From positions 68,353,741-68,417,740 of the forward strand of contig CM076259.1 in the NCBI GenBank assembly GCA_038380795.1: a stretch of DNA of 64,000 nt. Reading direction: 5' to 3'. Numbering within the stretch: the stretch's first letter is position 1; every line of letters begins with the position of its first letter. This stretch comes from Pyrocephalus nanus (Eukaryota > Chordata > Aves > Passeriformes > Tyrannidae). Under the pieces are notes generated by a model that saw nothing but the letters and a program-made list of their open reading frames with translations, was not told the DNA's origin and did no database searches. Made by a program: the position numbers and the translations under genes. This document shows, in pieces, positions 22,701 through 33,893 of this stretch.

Positions 22701-25700
22701 AACTCTAGCTATCCAAAACTTAGATATCTCCTCCAAGCTAGCCATATGGGATTTCCCTATATTCAGTGAAAAAAGATAAGATTGTTTTTGGAGCAATTTT
22801 TCTTTTACCAAGATCTTTATTCAGATCAGCTTGCCTGTGAAGTGTCAGTATCTCTCTCTCTATTGAAGCAGAGAAGACCTAGGCAACTAGATTGGACTTT
22901 GAGGAGAGAGGAATCCTGTCCCCAATTTAACACCACATCCCTATAATTTCCTAGGGTCCCTGGGATTGCTGCAAAGAGTATTATCCATGCTTTCAAGATT
23001 CCTGCCAGTGCAACACTAAATTTTATATTAAATGAATTAAAAGACTCTTTTGTTGTTAAAATTACAGTGCATTTTATCCAAGTGCTGCTTCTGTTCTCAG
23101 TGGATTTATGGGAAGGTGGATTTATAAATTTAAAATAAGTGATTCAGTGTCATTTGATATGTGCCCATGGGGAAGTTTGGAAAGACTTAAATGGCACTGA
23201 AAGATAAACTTTCTCTGTCTTCTCTGTACATGTACTCACATATAATGTTTATTCTGCTTGTATAGTAAACATTTTATGTCTGAAACACACCGATTGCTAA
23301 GTTACTCTAGACATTAAAGCAAATATGATGAACAGTAACTGGTCAAGTAACCACTGGAATTTGTGCAGAAATAAGGTGCTAATAGGCAACAGGGGAGGCA
23401 CCCATCACACTAATTATGTAGCAATAAGACATTTGTCCTCAGATTTTTTATTCTATCACATTCTTGCTTTCAGTGCTCCACAAATTATGTTTCTTATCCT
23501 TAAATGTCAATTTGTCATCACTTACTGCTGTTCTTACCCACTATGCAAGTATGCTTCTCCATGGTTTCTGATCACAAATTGTTTACTTCTGACTTCTGGA
23601 GTTTATGAACCACTTGTTTCCTGGGTAATTAAAGTCATTCACAGTTGGTGCATTCCTAAACAGATATAAATGTTAAATAAATCATCTCATATTGATGTCT
23701 AGGGGCTTTGCAAAGTAACAGCTATATACAAGAAGCAGACTCTCTTAACAGATAACAGAGAGAAAAACAGGTTGTCTGTCTTTTGTCCTTATTACAAAAA
23801 AACAGTTTCTTGGAAATTGAGTTTTCATTTTTACTAGAATTCAGTACACAAAAGCTGTTATCTCTTTCAGAATTTCATTAGAGAGAGAGCCAGGACAATA
23901 AAGCGGTTATTGATGTTAGTAATACTCTAGGAAATTATGCAAGATTTAATTTTCTGGTTTTTACTAAAGAAAATTTTTTCAAATATTTTTGTACCTTGAA
24001 ATTCAAGGCTTGACAATAATCACACTAGGTACCTCAGCCTGACAGCAGGCTCTTTGTTTTTACTATAATATATGCAAAATAAATATAAGTGCATCCACAA
24101 GAGATTCCTGGCTTTAACTTGACCATCTTGCTTTATGTTAGAAGTATGATTTTTTTTTTCTTTGAATGTGTTCTCATGACAGTCAGGAATCTAAATACAG
24201 TATCTAAAATATGAATGTCCTCTTATTTAGTCAATAGAAGGAAGTACTTGGCAGGATGATAAGCTTTATGAAATGCTTACTTCTCTCCATTGACTACAAC
24301 AGCAGATATTTACACTTCTGCCTCAGTTCCTTACCAAGATATTAATAGCTATGGAGGATAAATCTCAGCTCTATTATTGTACAGTCAGATTTTATGTTAA
24401 ATGACACCTTCTGACAAAGTGCTGGATCTAATGCAGACAAAGCATGACCAGATGAGGAAATGAAAAGTGTAGCAGTTACCATATGCTTTGGAAACTCAGA
24501 GAATTCAAAGCAACCAACAGCAGATAGGACTTGAAATAGAAAGCTTGCAGAAATACTCTTCATTATCCATAATGTTGCATTGATTAAGATACTCTGAGAA
24601 TCAAATGGAATCATTTTGAGGAAGCAGAGAAGCAAAAGGTGAAAATGCACTTTCAAGACAGCATATCTGTCTCTGGGTAAGCACAAAGACTGGGCTGAAC
24701 TTTACTTACTTAGCTCCACTATAGTTTTTTTCAAATGGGAAAAGTTCATCCTGCAGCTGCTTTTGAGTCACCACCACAGTTACACAAGTCATGTGCAGTG
24801 GGATTCTCCTGCTCAGCTTTCATACCTGAGCTACCTGCTATTCCTTCTCTATACTCAGTAGAGAGAAGCAGGCACTTCAGTGATATTGTTCGTCTCATCT
24901 GAAGGTTGACACGTGGGAACCAGTCCAGTTACCTGCTGCCATAAAGGGTCTTGAATCATCACTGTGGGACTGGTAGATAAAGTACAGCACTTTTGGGAGG
25001 TCTGTGCAGAAAGAAAGCAGGAGGCTCAGCGTGATGTCCTGTTGTCGTTAAGCTATTCACCAGAGTCTTAAATACTCAAGTTTTTGTGACTTAAACCACT
25101 TAGGAGTGGGATTTAGTAGCAGACTGTAGGTGCTTGCAAGTGAACTGCCTATCCAAGCTCCCATTATAATCAAAGCACATTTAATTGCTAGTTTCAGTGG
25201 TATCTGGAGAGCTATGATGTAATTTAACAGAACTTTTTCGGAAAAAAAGATCGATGATTATAATAGATTTTGATCTGACTTGTGGAAGCCAAATTCTTCC
25301 ATTAGCAGGCATATGGTAGAGTGTTTTAATTGAGAACAGTGGAATTATTTACTAAGAAAACTTTTTCAACCTGTGTACAGTTGCCAGACCTGGGCCTTTA
25401 TTTAAATTAATTGATCTAGCACCAGTTGGATAAACGTGACTATGTTAATACTAAATAACAGTGATTTGGGGTTTATTTAGCTCATAAACTCTTTTTTTTT
25501 TCATGCTCACTTCATTCTCATTTATTTGAATTTTAGGTGGAAGGTTTTAATGAGTACATATTTATGCATTTTAGGATGTTTATATTAAGCTATAGAGTGC
25601 CTGAAGCAACTCTACAGGACAGACGTACTCTGTACATCAATTTATTTTTACTGCTACTCAGATGGTATTCTGTGAATTGACAGTACATGTTGTACTTGCC

Positions 25701-27695
25701 AAATGTTTGTAGAAAGATAATGCCTGAAGATGTGATAAAAACATTATTTAAAAACATCTCTAGATCAAGTTTGTAAGGGGCAGAGAAAACTTATTTTTCT
25801 GTCACAGAGGGCAATTAATAATGTCTGTAAGAAGTATGACCAACACAGTAGAGTGGTCTGGGTTTTATTTTTTAAATGGTTATATTCCTATTATGTTATG
25901 TTCCAAAAGAAAATACAACACAAGAGGTTACAAATTTACAGCTGACCGTTCATGTAACAAAATACCTCTAGAAGCTTTTGGTCCGAAAACGTGCCCTGTC
26001 ACAGTCTAGAAGTGCTTTGGATGCTCTATAGTGCTTGGAGCATTTTTAAAATCTATATTAAACAAAAAGAGCATGAGTATCAGGCTTTGAGGTGACAACT
26101 CCATCACTTCCTTGCCTTGGCAGAAGAGTTACTCTGAAAGAGAGATTATCTGGATAAACAAACCATTCATCAAAAGGCTACCTGGAAAGACATGCAATGA
26201 TTCCATTCCAAACCACCTCTGGGCAGGGTGGCTGACAGTCTTGAAATCCCTAATCATAAAGCCCTTCCAAAGAGCTGTCAGCACTATCCCTGCTAACAGC
26301 TAGACTCTGGAACTTTTGTGTTGATGTCAGCTTCTAGAGAGCTACCTGTAGGAAATTCCCTGGGACTTTGCTATATGTCCTTTGAATGGTGCAGCACACT
26401 GCATCAGAGGAGTAAACTGTGGTGCAAGCCATCTGACACATAGCTAGTTAAAAGCCATGCACTAGGATCTCTGTACAGATAATAGCTTGGAATGACCAAA
26501 GCTTTTTGAGGAGCAATCCAAAACAGTTAGCAGAGATACCTCTTCTGTTCTATCCTAGTTTGAGTGACTTCATCTGCTTTCCCGAGTCACATTACTGCAC
26601 CTCTTTGCCATTGTCATGGATGCCTGAAAGTGGAATGAGCTCAGAATTAACCTTTCCATAGTGCTTGGACAGACTCTTGTCTCTCTTGCATCTGGTGTTG
26701 CTGGATTTGCTTTGGTTTCTGGTTAACACCTTCTTCGCTGTGCTCCCTCTCCTCTCTGCTTTTCTGTCCCACAGCACAAAATTAACACATATGACTCAAA
26801 CCTTGTCTAATCCCCTTGGCAGGTGGTGAGACCTACTACCAAGGTGTTCCTGAGCCTCCTCCAAAAGGGTGTAGGCTCTCATTAGTTGTATATTGGTGCC
26901 GTTGCACTTCCATGGTAGATATTGAAAGGTGAGGGTAGGGCTTGGTCATCACTGCTGAAGAGAAGGGAGGTGGGAAAGAAGCTCAGGCACTACACCCAAG
27001 ATGACCTACATCCCTCAGTTCCTAGTTCATTCCCTGTCTTTATTGCCCCTGTCAACAAGCCACAACCAAGACATGTTTCCAGTAGGTTAGTCCTAAGCCA
27101 GTTTGAGGTAAACATGCTGGTGCCAGCCGAAGTGGAATGCTTTGCTGAGCAGCTTAGAGGTAACCTTAGGGTTTGTGGTAATGGAGCATGATCATTTTTG
27201 GTCAGTGACACAGTTTCCAAGATGAACTCCTTAAAGGCAAAGTTTCATACACCACAGCTTATTTTCCCAGTTAAAACTTAGTAACAGCAGTCTTTTTGTT
27301 AGGCCTTATTGGCAACACAAAAGGCCTCCTAGAAATCTCTTTACTAAAACAGATTTGAATATTCACCTAGAAACTTGGGAAAATAAACCTGGTTTGTTTG
27401 GAAAAATAGTTCTGCAGATGTTTGTGATGAATCAAACAAATGAATAGATTAAACAGTGCTTTACAGAAAGGGGAGAAGGATGGGAATCAAAGAAGCAGAA
27501 AAAATGTACAGCTTCTGCCCTGAAGTACACAGCTTCTAGCTTGAGTCCAAGAACTTCAGAGCTCTGGTTATTTGCTTCTTACTTTAGGTTATATCTCACT
27601 CACTGTTGGACCATCCAGGTGTCAAGTCCATGGATCTATTATATCTCTCAGTTTGGGATGGAGGATTTGGAGGCCTTTTGCTAGAGTTGCAATTA

Positions 27696-27853
27696 CATAA
27701 TATTTTTAACAGAATCACAAAATATGCTGAGTTGGAAGGGACCCACAAGGATCATTGAGTCTAGCTCTTAGCTCTGCACAGGATCATCCCCAAGAGTCAC
27801 ACCAGGTACCTGAGAGTATTGTCCAAATGCTTCTTGAACTCCATAATATTTTT
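27696..27853 (-). mobile_element. Truncated CR1 LINE with a 12-bp target-site duplication
   Basis: The core (27708-27841) matches the CR1 3' end on the - strand, carrying GTTGGAAGGGACCCACAAGG and the downstream GTACCTGAGAGTATTGTCCA block as seen on the + strand. It is flanked on both sides by the identical 12-mer CATAATATTTTT (27696-27707 and 27842-27853). This is the expected signature of target-primed insertion. The copy is 5'-truncated right after the TTCTTGAACTC block. Only non-coding or extreme C-terminal CR1 sequence is present. Confidence 0.9.
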
Positions 27854-28734
27854 GGGTTTAATATGAATTTTTAGAGAGATATACAACATGAAGTGAACAT
27901 AAAACATATCTCAGCATGTTTCTTTGTACACTCCTCCAGCTTCCCCACTTTCCCCTCTCTGCCAGGAAAGGGGCATAATCTAAGAGAGCTTCCATGCACG
28001 CAGAGCATGATCTCCTTTGCTCAATATCCTGACCAAAACACTTAATATATTAGTCCTTAAGCTACATGTATTGGGCTTGCTTCCAAGGTGTTTTTGACTG
28101 GTCTATGAGGTGACAGGTCTCTCTTGAAATATCAGAAGTGTTTCTAATAAGAAACTGTAAGTAGTTGAATTTGATAGTATTAAGGACTTGGGGCTTAGCT
28201 GTCTTATCTATTGTAACAACTGCCTAATCACGACTAGAAAAAAAAAAATCAAGCAGAATGACTCTTACCTGCTCTCCTGAAACTGAAGATAGCATTTGCC
28301 TATTGATGTCATCCTCGTAAGCATGTGAACAATAGTATCATTATCCGACTGGGTCTAGCCACAGCATAAATAAGAAAAAGGTGGGGAATGGGGGACATTT
28401 GGTCAACTGTCATAGGATTAGGGTGCATGACATGAGGCACTTATGATTGGACTTGGTGCATCCTCTATCTCTGTTTTGTTCTGATCATTAATTTTCATCA
28501 TGTGCATATACAGTGCTTCAAGTTAAGGGATTGTTGATAACTCCATGACCATCAGATCATATTGCAGATAGCTGTAATTATACTTCCACAAAACTCTGAC
28601 ATCAACTTCTGTCATCAGTAAATGCATTATAATTCTCCCTGTCTACTAATACCAATACCTGCAGGTGGCAACCTTAATTTAGTTGTTATACCCTAATTTA
28701 ATTGGGTAATTGTTATACCCTAATTTAATTGTAG
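27854..28734. other. Intergenic DNA, nothing recognised
   Basis: AT-rich sequence without an assignable gene or transposon. A short duplication at 28683-28731 lies at its right edge, next to the gypsy-like integrase fossil; further decayed parts of that element could lie here but cannot be recognised by eye. Confidence 0.5.
28683..28731. repeat. 22-bp direct repeat separated by 5 bases
   Basis: Two perfect copies of a 22-base unit beginning TTGTTATACCCTAATTTAAT (28683-28704 and 28710-28731). It is a local duplication at the downstream edge of the integrase fossil. Confidence 0.9.
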
Positions 28735-29260
28735 TAAACTTTTTCAAAGTCACTTGGATTATGACTAAAGGCACACTAGCGGTAACTTGTCTACATCCAA
28801 ACTTCACAAAATACTGCTTCTTAGTAAACTTAGTCCAGAAAAAAAAGTGCATTTTTTTTCTTGGCCAATCTAAACAAGTCTAAGCCTGTGTTGCTCCAAG
28901 GGAACAATTTTTCCTATGCCACCAATAGGGGCTCTTTTGCTTGACTTGGCTTGTTCTTCTGGCATATACAACACATCTCAAAAGTTTGCTCAATATCTCT
29001 GTTCAGCTGAGCCAATATAAAGCATTTCTGGTTCTCTTAGGTTTTTCAGTCCTTAAATGACCTGTATGGTCTTTTTTTTTATAAAAGCGGGAGTGCAAAA
29101 AAGACCCTTTCTCTGCCCAGAATTCCATCTGGGTCCAAAACTCCCTCTTAAAGGGAGTCACCTTCAGCTAATTGCTTTTGTTATTCTTAAAAGTCATATC
29201 CTTAGCTAGTACTTAACCTTGCTGTTCACACTCTGCATAGGCAATCAGTGCTTAAAGTTT
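28735..29260 (-). pseudogene. Decayed integrase fragment of a Ty3/gypsy-like LTR retrotransposon
   Basis: Read on the - strand, several conserved blocks of a Ty3/gypsy-type integrase appear in the right order. An N-terminal zinc-binding part has the two histidines in HTGH (29057-29068) and, after an LYW-containing block and one apparent frameshift near 29010, the cysteine pair of a CxxC motif (codons 28971-28973 and 28962-28964). A KEPL-type block follows. Next comes a Pro-Trp-Ser (28893-28901), then a GLDLF-like block whose aspartate (28878-28880) sits where the first residue of the catalytic D,D-35-E triad is expected. The later catalytic D and E were not found. Several stop codons interrupt the frame, so it is long dead. 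No LTRs, reverse transcriptase or gag were recognised nearby. A decayed exon of a domesticated gypsy-integrase gene is the main alternative. Confidence 0.65.
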
Positions 29261-30600
29261 CTTGTAAAGTTGTATAATTTTCCAAACTGAGAAGTATGGA
29301 CTAGGAATTATTAAGCCTATGTCGAGATGATCAGGGTTAGAAGTGCATCTAGGGCTGAGATGGTAAAGACTGCACAGCTTTCCTAGTTTGCACTGAAGTG
29401 AAAGCTAGGAACAAAGGCTGAGCAGGACTTACTGTGCTTAAACCCACTGTCATGTGGACATCTGGGAGTACATCACTGTCCATCTAGATGGTAAATTGGA
29501 CAGAGCTTAGATGTCTTACTTCGCTTGCCATACAGGTTTTAAAACCTACAAGAGAAGCAGCAGACCTGAGCCAACCAAAGAGCAAAGCTGACAGAGCTGC
29601 TGCAGAAAATGTGGAAGCTGAAAGCATTAAAACAGTGATGACTTTAAAAGGTTATTTCTGCTGTCTTAACTCCATGTAGCTTGATGTCCATACATATTTG
29701 CTCTCACAGATTTACTCCTATCCTTTTGTTTTTCCACCTACCTAATTCCTGTCAGAACTCCACTGAAAAGATTTAAGCAACAAATGAAGCAAATAATAGC
29801 AATGCTAAAGGAGCTAATATTTGCTACTACCACTTTGTTTGCTGTGCTCATATGTTCTTCCTTTCCTCTGTCCTGTGTCTGTCTTATGTATTTTCTGACT
29901 TCTGTGGTCCTGATACTGTATATTTATACAACTGTGGTAAATTCCCTGTTTCCTAGTGGTTCTTAGGGGACAGTATGAGCCTCTATTAGGTCTGCATAGT
30001 ATATGCACACTAAATATGTGCATCTCAACATCCAACTTTGATGGAGAAAGAACAGAGTCAGAGATTGTGATGACAAAATGAGTCAGCATTTTGCTCTGTT
30101 TTAGATGCCAGAAATTTTTTTTTTATATGGTTTCTTGTGTTTGGACACACATGTTTACACTTAAAGACTATCACTATTTGGTCTCAAAAGACAAAACAGA
30201 ATTTTATGTTTAAGTTTACAGATATATGCATTCTCCTTTGAAATCTAGTCCAAGATTTAGACTGTCATAAAAAAATGTAGTCTCATGCTACATATATTTT
30301 TTGTCTTGTATAGTAAATGATTTACCATGAGGGAAAAACGCTATATGTAAAAAGTAATTTGAAAATTACTCCATGATATTTGTTAAATATATTCTATTTT
30401 TCACATATGTAATGAAGTCAAAGACAGTATGTTTAGCCTCTGAAGAACTTCCAAGCTTTATACTGTACCATCACAGTCCCTAGGAATGGTTTCATTTGGA
30501 CTGCACATGGGTCTTCTAATTTAGGTGATTATTTTTCTCTTCTGCAGTCTTCTCAACTCTACAGTTAAGTGTGATGATACTCTAACATAAATATGTGTTG
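29261..30600. other. Intergenic DNA, nothing recognised
   Basis: No gene or repeat assigned. I looked here for RNase H or reverse transcriptase blocks upstream of the integrase fossil (- strand) and did not find convincing ones. Confidence 0.5.
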
Positions 30601-30735
30601 GAATCACTGAATTGAAGAGTAATTTGGAAGAGACCTCTTGATGTCCTTTGATACAACTTTCTGCTTGAAGCAGTGTCAGCTGAGATCAGGTTGCTCAAGA
30701 TCTTGTCTCCGTGAGTTTTAAATATCTCCAGTTCT
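30601..30735 (-). mobile_element. CR1 LINE 3' tail, decayed
   Basis: On the + strand it begins GAATCACTGAATTGAAGAGT, followed by GGAAGAGACCTCTTGATGTC, CTGCTTGAAGCAGTGTCAGC and a TTGCTCAAGATCTTGTC block. These are the successive motifs of a reversed CR1 3' end. It is clearly diverged and 5'-truncated. Confidence 0.82.
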
Positions 30736-32368
30736 CTATATGACAGAGACAGACACTTAACCTCTTATTTGGACGTGCTACATAATTTGTCTATTTGTGT
30801 CTACTGATGTTGTTAGAGGCAGTGTTATGCTTTTGACTGAGAAGAATATTTTAGGTTTGTTCACATCCCACATGTTGGAACAAAAATGTCTAGCAGAGGT
30901 CGAGTAGACCTTGGCAAGATGGACCCCTCCCATCTCTACTCTATCAGACAAGGCTGTTTTGACAGGGACATTACCCTTTAATTCCCTTTGTCAGGAGGGC
31001 AGCCTCTGGAGAGGCTGAGGCACAGACCTATCTCTTGGACTCTGGCTTCTCTGTATGGGGCTTGTCCTGAGCACATAGGATCATAGGCATGTTGCAAGGC
31101 TAATTCTCCATTCAAGTTGTTTTGCATACTTTGGAAATACTGAAACTTCCCTCAAATTCCAGCTTCTTTCTTGGCCCCAGATTATGTTTTCAGAATTCGA
31201 AGTGGTGAAACCATGAGTGTTGATCTCCTCTTGGCTCCAGCTGCCACTTCTTTAAATGCTGTTTAGCACCATTTGGTTCAGCAATGGACACAAACAAGAC
31301 AAGTGCCTTACAATCTAACACAAGAATGTTTCGTAGCACTTTGCCAAGGTTAAGACATGTTGTTTTGGTCTATAGCATGAGAATCAGGAAGGGCACGTGA
31401 GGCAATGAAGCCTGCAGGCTGAAGAATCTAGATCTGCCAGGATTTATTTCTATATTTTATATAGGAACAAACCACTGTCATTTGTTGTTTTCCAGTTCAT
31501 GCATGCACATTCTTTTTCACAAGGAAACTGTGTAGGCTCCAGTCCTTCTAACACCACCCCACAATGGAATATATATATATGTGGTGAGCAAGATCAAAGG
31601 ACTAAGAGTGGAATGGGAAACATGGGATGCAGCAATGTGACAGTAAAGATAGGCAACTATTAGGAATTATGCAATGGCCAGGACTCCTCTATATTCAGTG
31701 CTCTTTTAAAAGCACAGGAAACACAGAGTCTAGCCCAAAATTATCTGAGAAAAGAACTGAAATATGGGTATAAAAAGATATGGAAATAAACCAGAACTAT
31801 GAGACAGTATTATCCAGCATAACAAGCATGCAAGCTATCTCCCTCATCATGTAATAGACTGAGGAAAAATTCCTAATATTAGATTCACTGTATGTACTAC
31901 AGAGAACATCCTGTGTAAGACACTCATGCAGAGACATTTTTGGAGGAAAACAAGTGAACATCTCACACTACTATCAGTGCAGAAGCAAGCAAATTAAAAA
32001 TTTTGAGAACTTGTCTGCAGAAGAGTGATTTGTTCTGGCAGAAAAAGAACACTTACAATGAAAAAGTAATAGCAGCAACACATGCCAGTGATAAAAATGA
32101 GACAGAGAGAATAGAGAAGGGCTGAGTTGTGAAGAATCAGGAAAATAAATGTATTTTTTGTATGGAGAAGACAGAAAAAAACCCCACCTGATTTCAACTG
32201 GTTAACTTCGACATTTAATGAATATTAGTCCAGGAAACCCCAACTCCCTTTACAGGAGTTATCAGTAGAGTGAATTACTGTCAAAATCCAGCATCTAATA
32301 CCAAAAGGGTTAACTTATCTGCTTAAATCAACAAATAAATCAACTTACAAGAAGTTTTTTCCACTACT

Positions 32369-32416
32369 GTTTTGTGGTTTTGGTTTTGGGTTTTGTTTTT
32401 TTTTTTTTTTTTTTTT
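32369..32416. repeat. T/G-rich tract ending in a 21-base T run
   Basis: Alternating TTTTG and TTTTGG units followed by 21 consecutive T (32396-32416). Low-complexity DNA; no retroposon body was recognised on either side. Confidence 0.85.
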
Positions 32417-33137
32417 GGAATGACTCACAAATATATTAATGGCATGAGTTCTTTTGAGTCTTTTAGAAAGGCTCCCAATAAAGTTAATAACAAAAAACTC
32501 TTTCAACTAGTGTCTTTTGGAATGTGTCCCCATAATATTATTGTCATTCCCTCAACTCATTCATCTTTACATTATCATAGTAATTGCACATTCATTTTCC
32601 TATATATTGAATGACCTTTCTTTGTAATAAAGTAACATGTTAGGTAATTAAATAGCATTTTGATTTTAACTATATTCAATATTAATATATGCAGTGTTTA
32701 CAGCCAAACACAGAGAACTGAATTAGTCAAACAAAAATTTCATTAAACTGAAAACTTGAAATTTTCAGATGCAGTATATAATATACCTTAATGAGCAACA
32801 TTATACAGGATGAATTCAAGTATGCAGAATGGAACACAGAGAAGACTTTTTTCATCATTTATCTAGTAGAGCTGTCAAGCTAATAATAAAATGGTCTGGC
32901 TTCTTCGTCTGGCTGCTTCTTTCTCTGGCTATTGCCCTTTCCTACTTAGGCCTAAGCAGTGTGCTTCTCCAACCAGCTGAGGTTTTGGCACAGGTTGAGT
33001 TGGTTGCTGAGCTCGCTAGAATGGGCTGTGATTGTACAGGATAGTTCATGGCCTTCTGTAGCTTTCTGCTACCCAAACCTTGCCAGTCATGCCCACTACA
33101 CCTTCCCAGAATGGGTTTTGGCCTAGTTCTGCTCATG

Positions 33138-33167
33138 CATATACACACACATGCACACACACAAACT
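33138..33167. repeat. CA-rich microsatellite
   Basis: Interrupted CA dinucleotide run lying just before a CR1 fragment. No coding role. Confidence 0.75.
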
Positions 33168-33235
33168 TTTTCTTGGCAAAGCAATTTTCTGCTCACACAT
33201 ATCTCAGACATACATGTAATCACTTGGGTTACCCA

Positions 33236-33893
33236 AAATGCACTGCCCTGGCCCTGCTGGCCACACTATTTCTGACACAAGCCAGGATGCCATTGGCTTC
33301 CTGGCCACCTGGGCACTGCTGGCTCATGTTCACATGGTTGTCAACCAGTACCCCCAGATCCTTTCTGCCAGGCAGCTTTCCAGCCACTCTGCCCTCAGCC
33401 TGTAGCATTGCCTGGGATTGTTGTGACCCAAGGGCAGGTGCTGGTACTTGGCCTTCGTGAACCTTACACAGTTGGTCTCAGCCCATTGATCCAGCCTGTC
33501 CAGGTTCCTCTGTAGAGCCTTCCTACCCTCCAGCAGATCAACACTCCCACCGAACTTGGTGTCTTCTGTGAACTTAGTGAGTGTACATTCAATACCCTCG
33601 TTCATACCTAATAAACATATTAAACAGGACTGATCCCAAGACTGAATCCTGAGGAACACCACTTGTGACCGGCCACCAAATGAACTTAACACCATTCACC
33701 TCTGGGTTTGACCAGCCATCCAGAATCTCCATCCAATAAAGGCTTAAGATTTCCCTTAGCCCTCTTTTTGTTGCTCATATATTTATAGAAACATTTTTAA
33801 TTGACTTTTGTGGCAGCAGCCAGATTAAGTTCTAATTGGGCTTTGGCCCTTCTAATTTTCTCCCTGCATAAGCTTTAAACATCCTTGTCTAGA
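33236..33893 (-). mobile_element. CR1 LINE fragment covering part of ORF2, internally deleted
   Basis: On the - strand this matches CR1 ORF2. The block from 33236 to about 33735 corresponds to the C-terminal reverse transcriptase. It includes an ECTLTKF stretch and a catalytic box that has decayed to F-T-E-D (33561-33572) instead of the usual F/L-A-D-D, which would abolish activity. The block from about 33740 to 33893 matches sequence lying well upstream in CR1, the linker between endonuclease and polymerase. The intervening reverse transcriptase core of several hundred bases is missing, so the copy is internally deleted. Both element ends are absent. Confidence 0.9.

Larger units (their letters stand above)
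18771..27695. other. Intergenic DNA with simple repeats only
   Basis: About 9 kb without a recognised gene or transposon. It includes T/G-rich simple sequence and a short CA run at 19186-19275 and a perfect 31-bp tandem duplication at 19719-19780. Open frames here are all under about 125 codons and have no family signature. Confidence 0.6.
30736..33235. other. Intergenic DNA with simple repeats
   Basis: No gene recognised. A short TA run lies near 31570, a long T run at 32396-32416 and a CA-rich tract at about 33138-33167. The stretch 30880-31200 is slightly GC-richer but not assignable. Confidence 0.6.
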
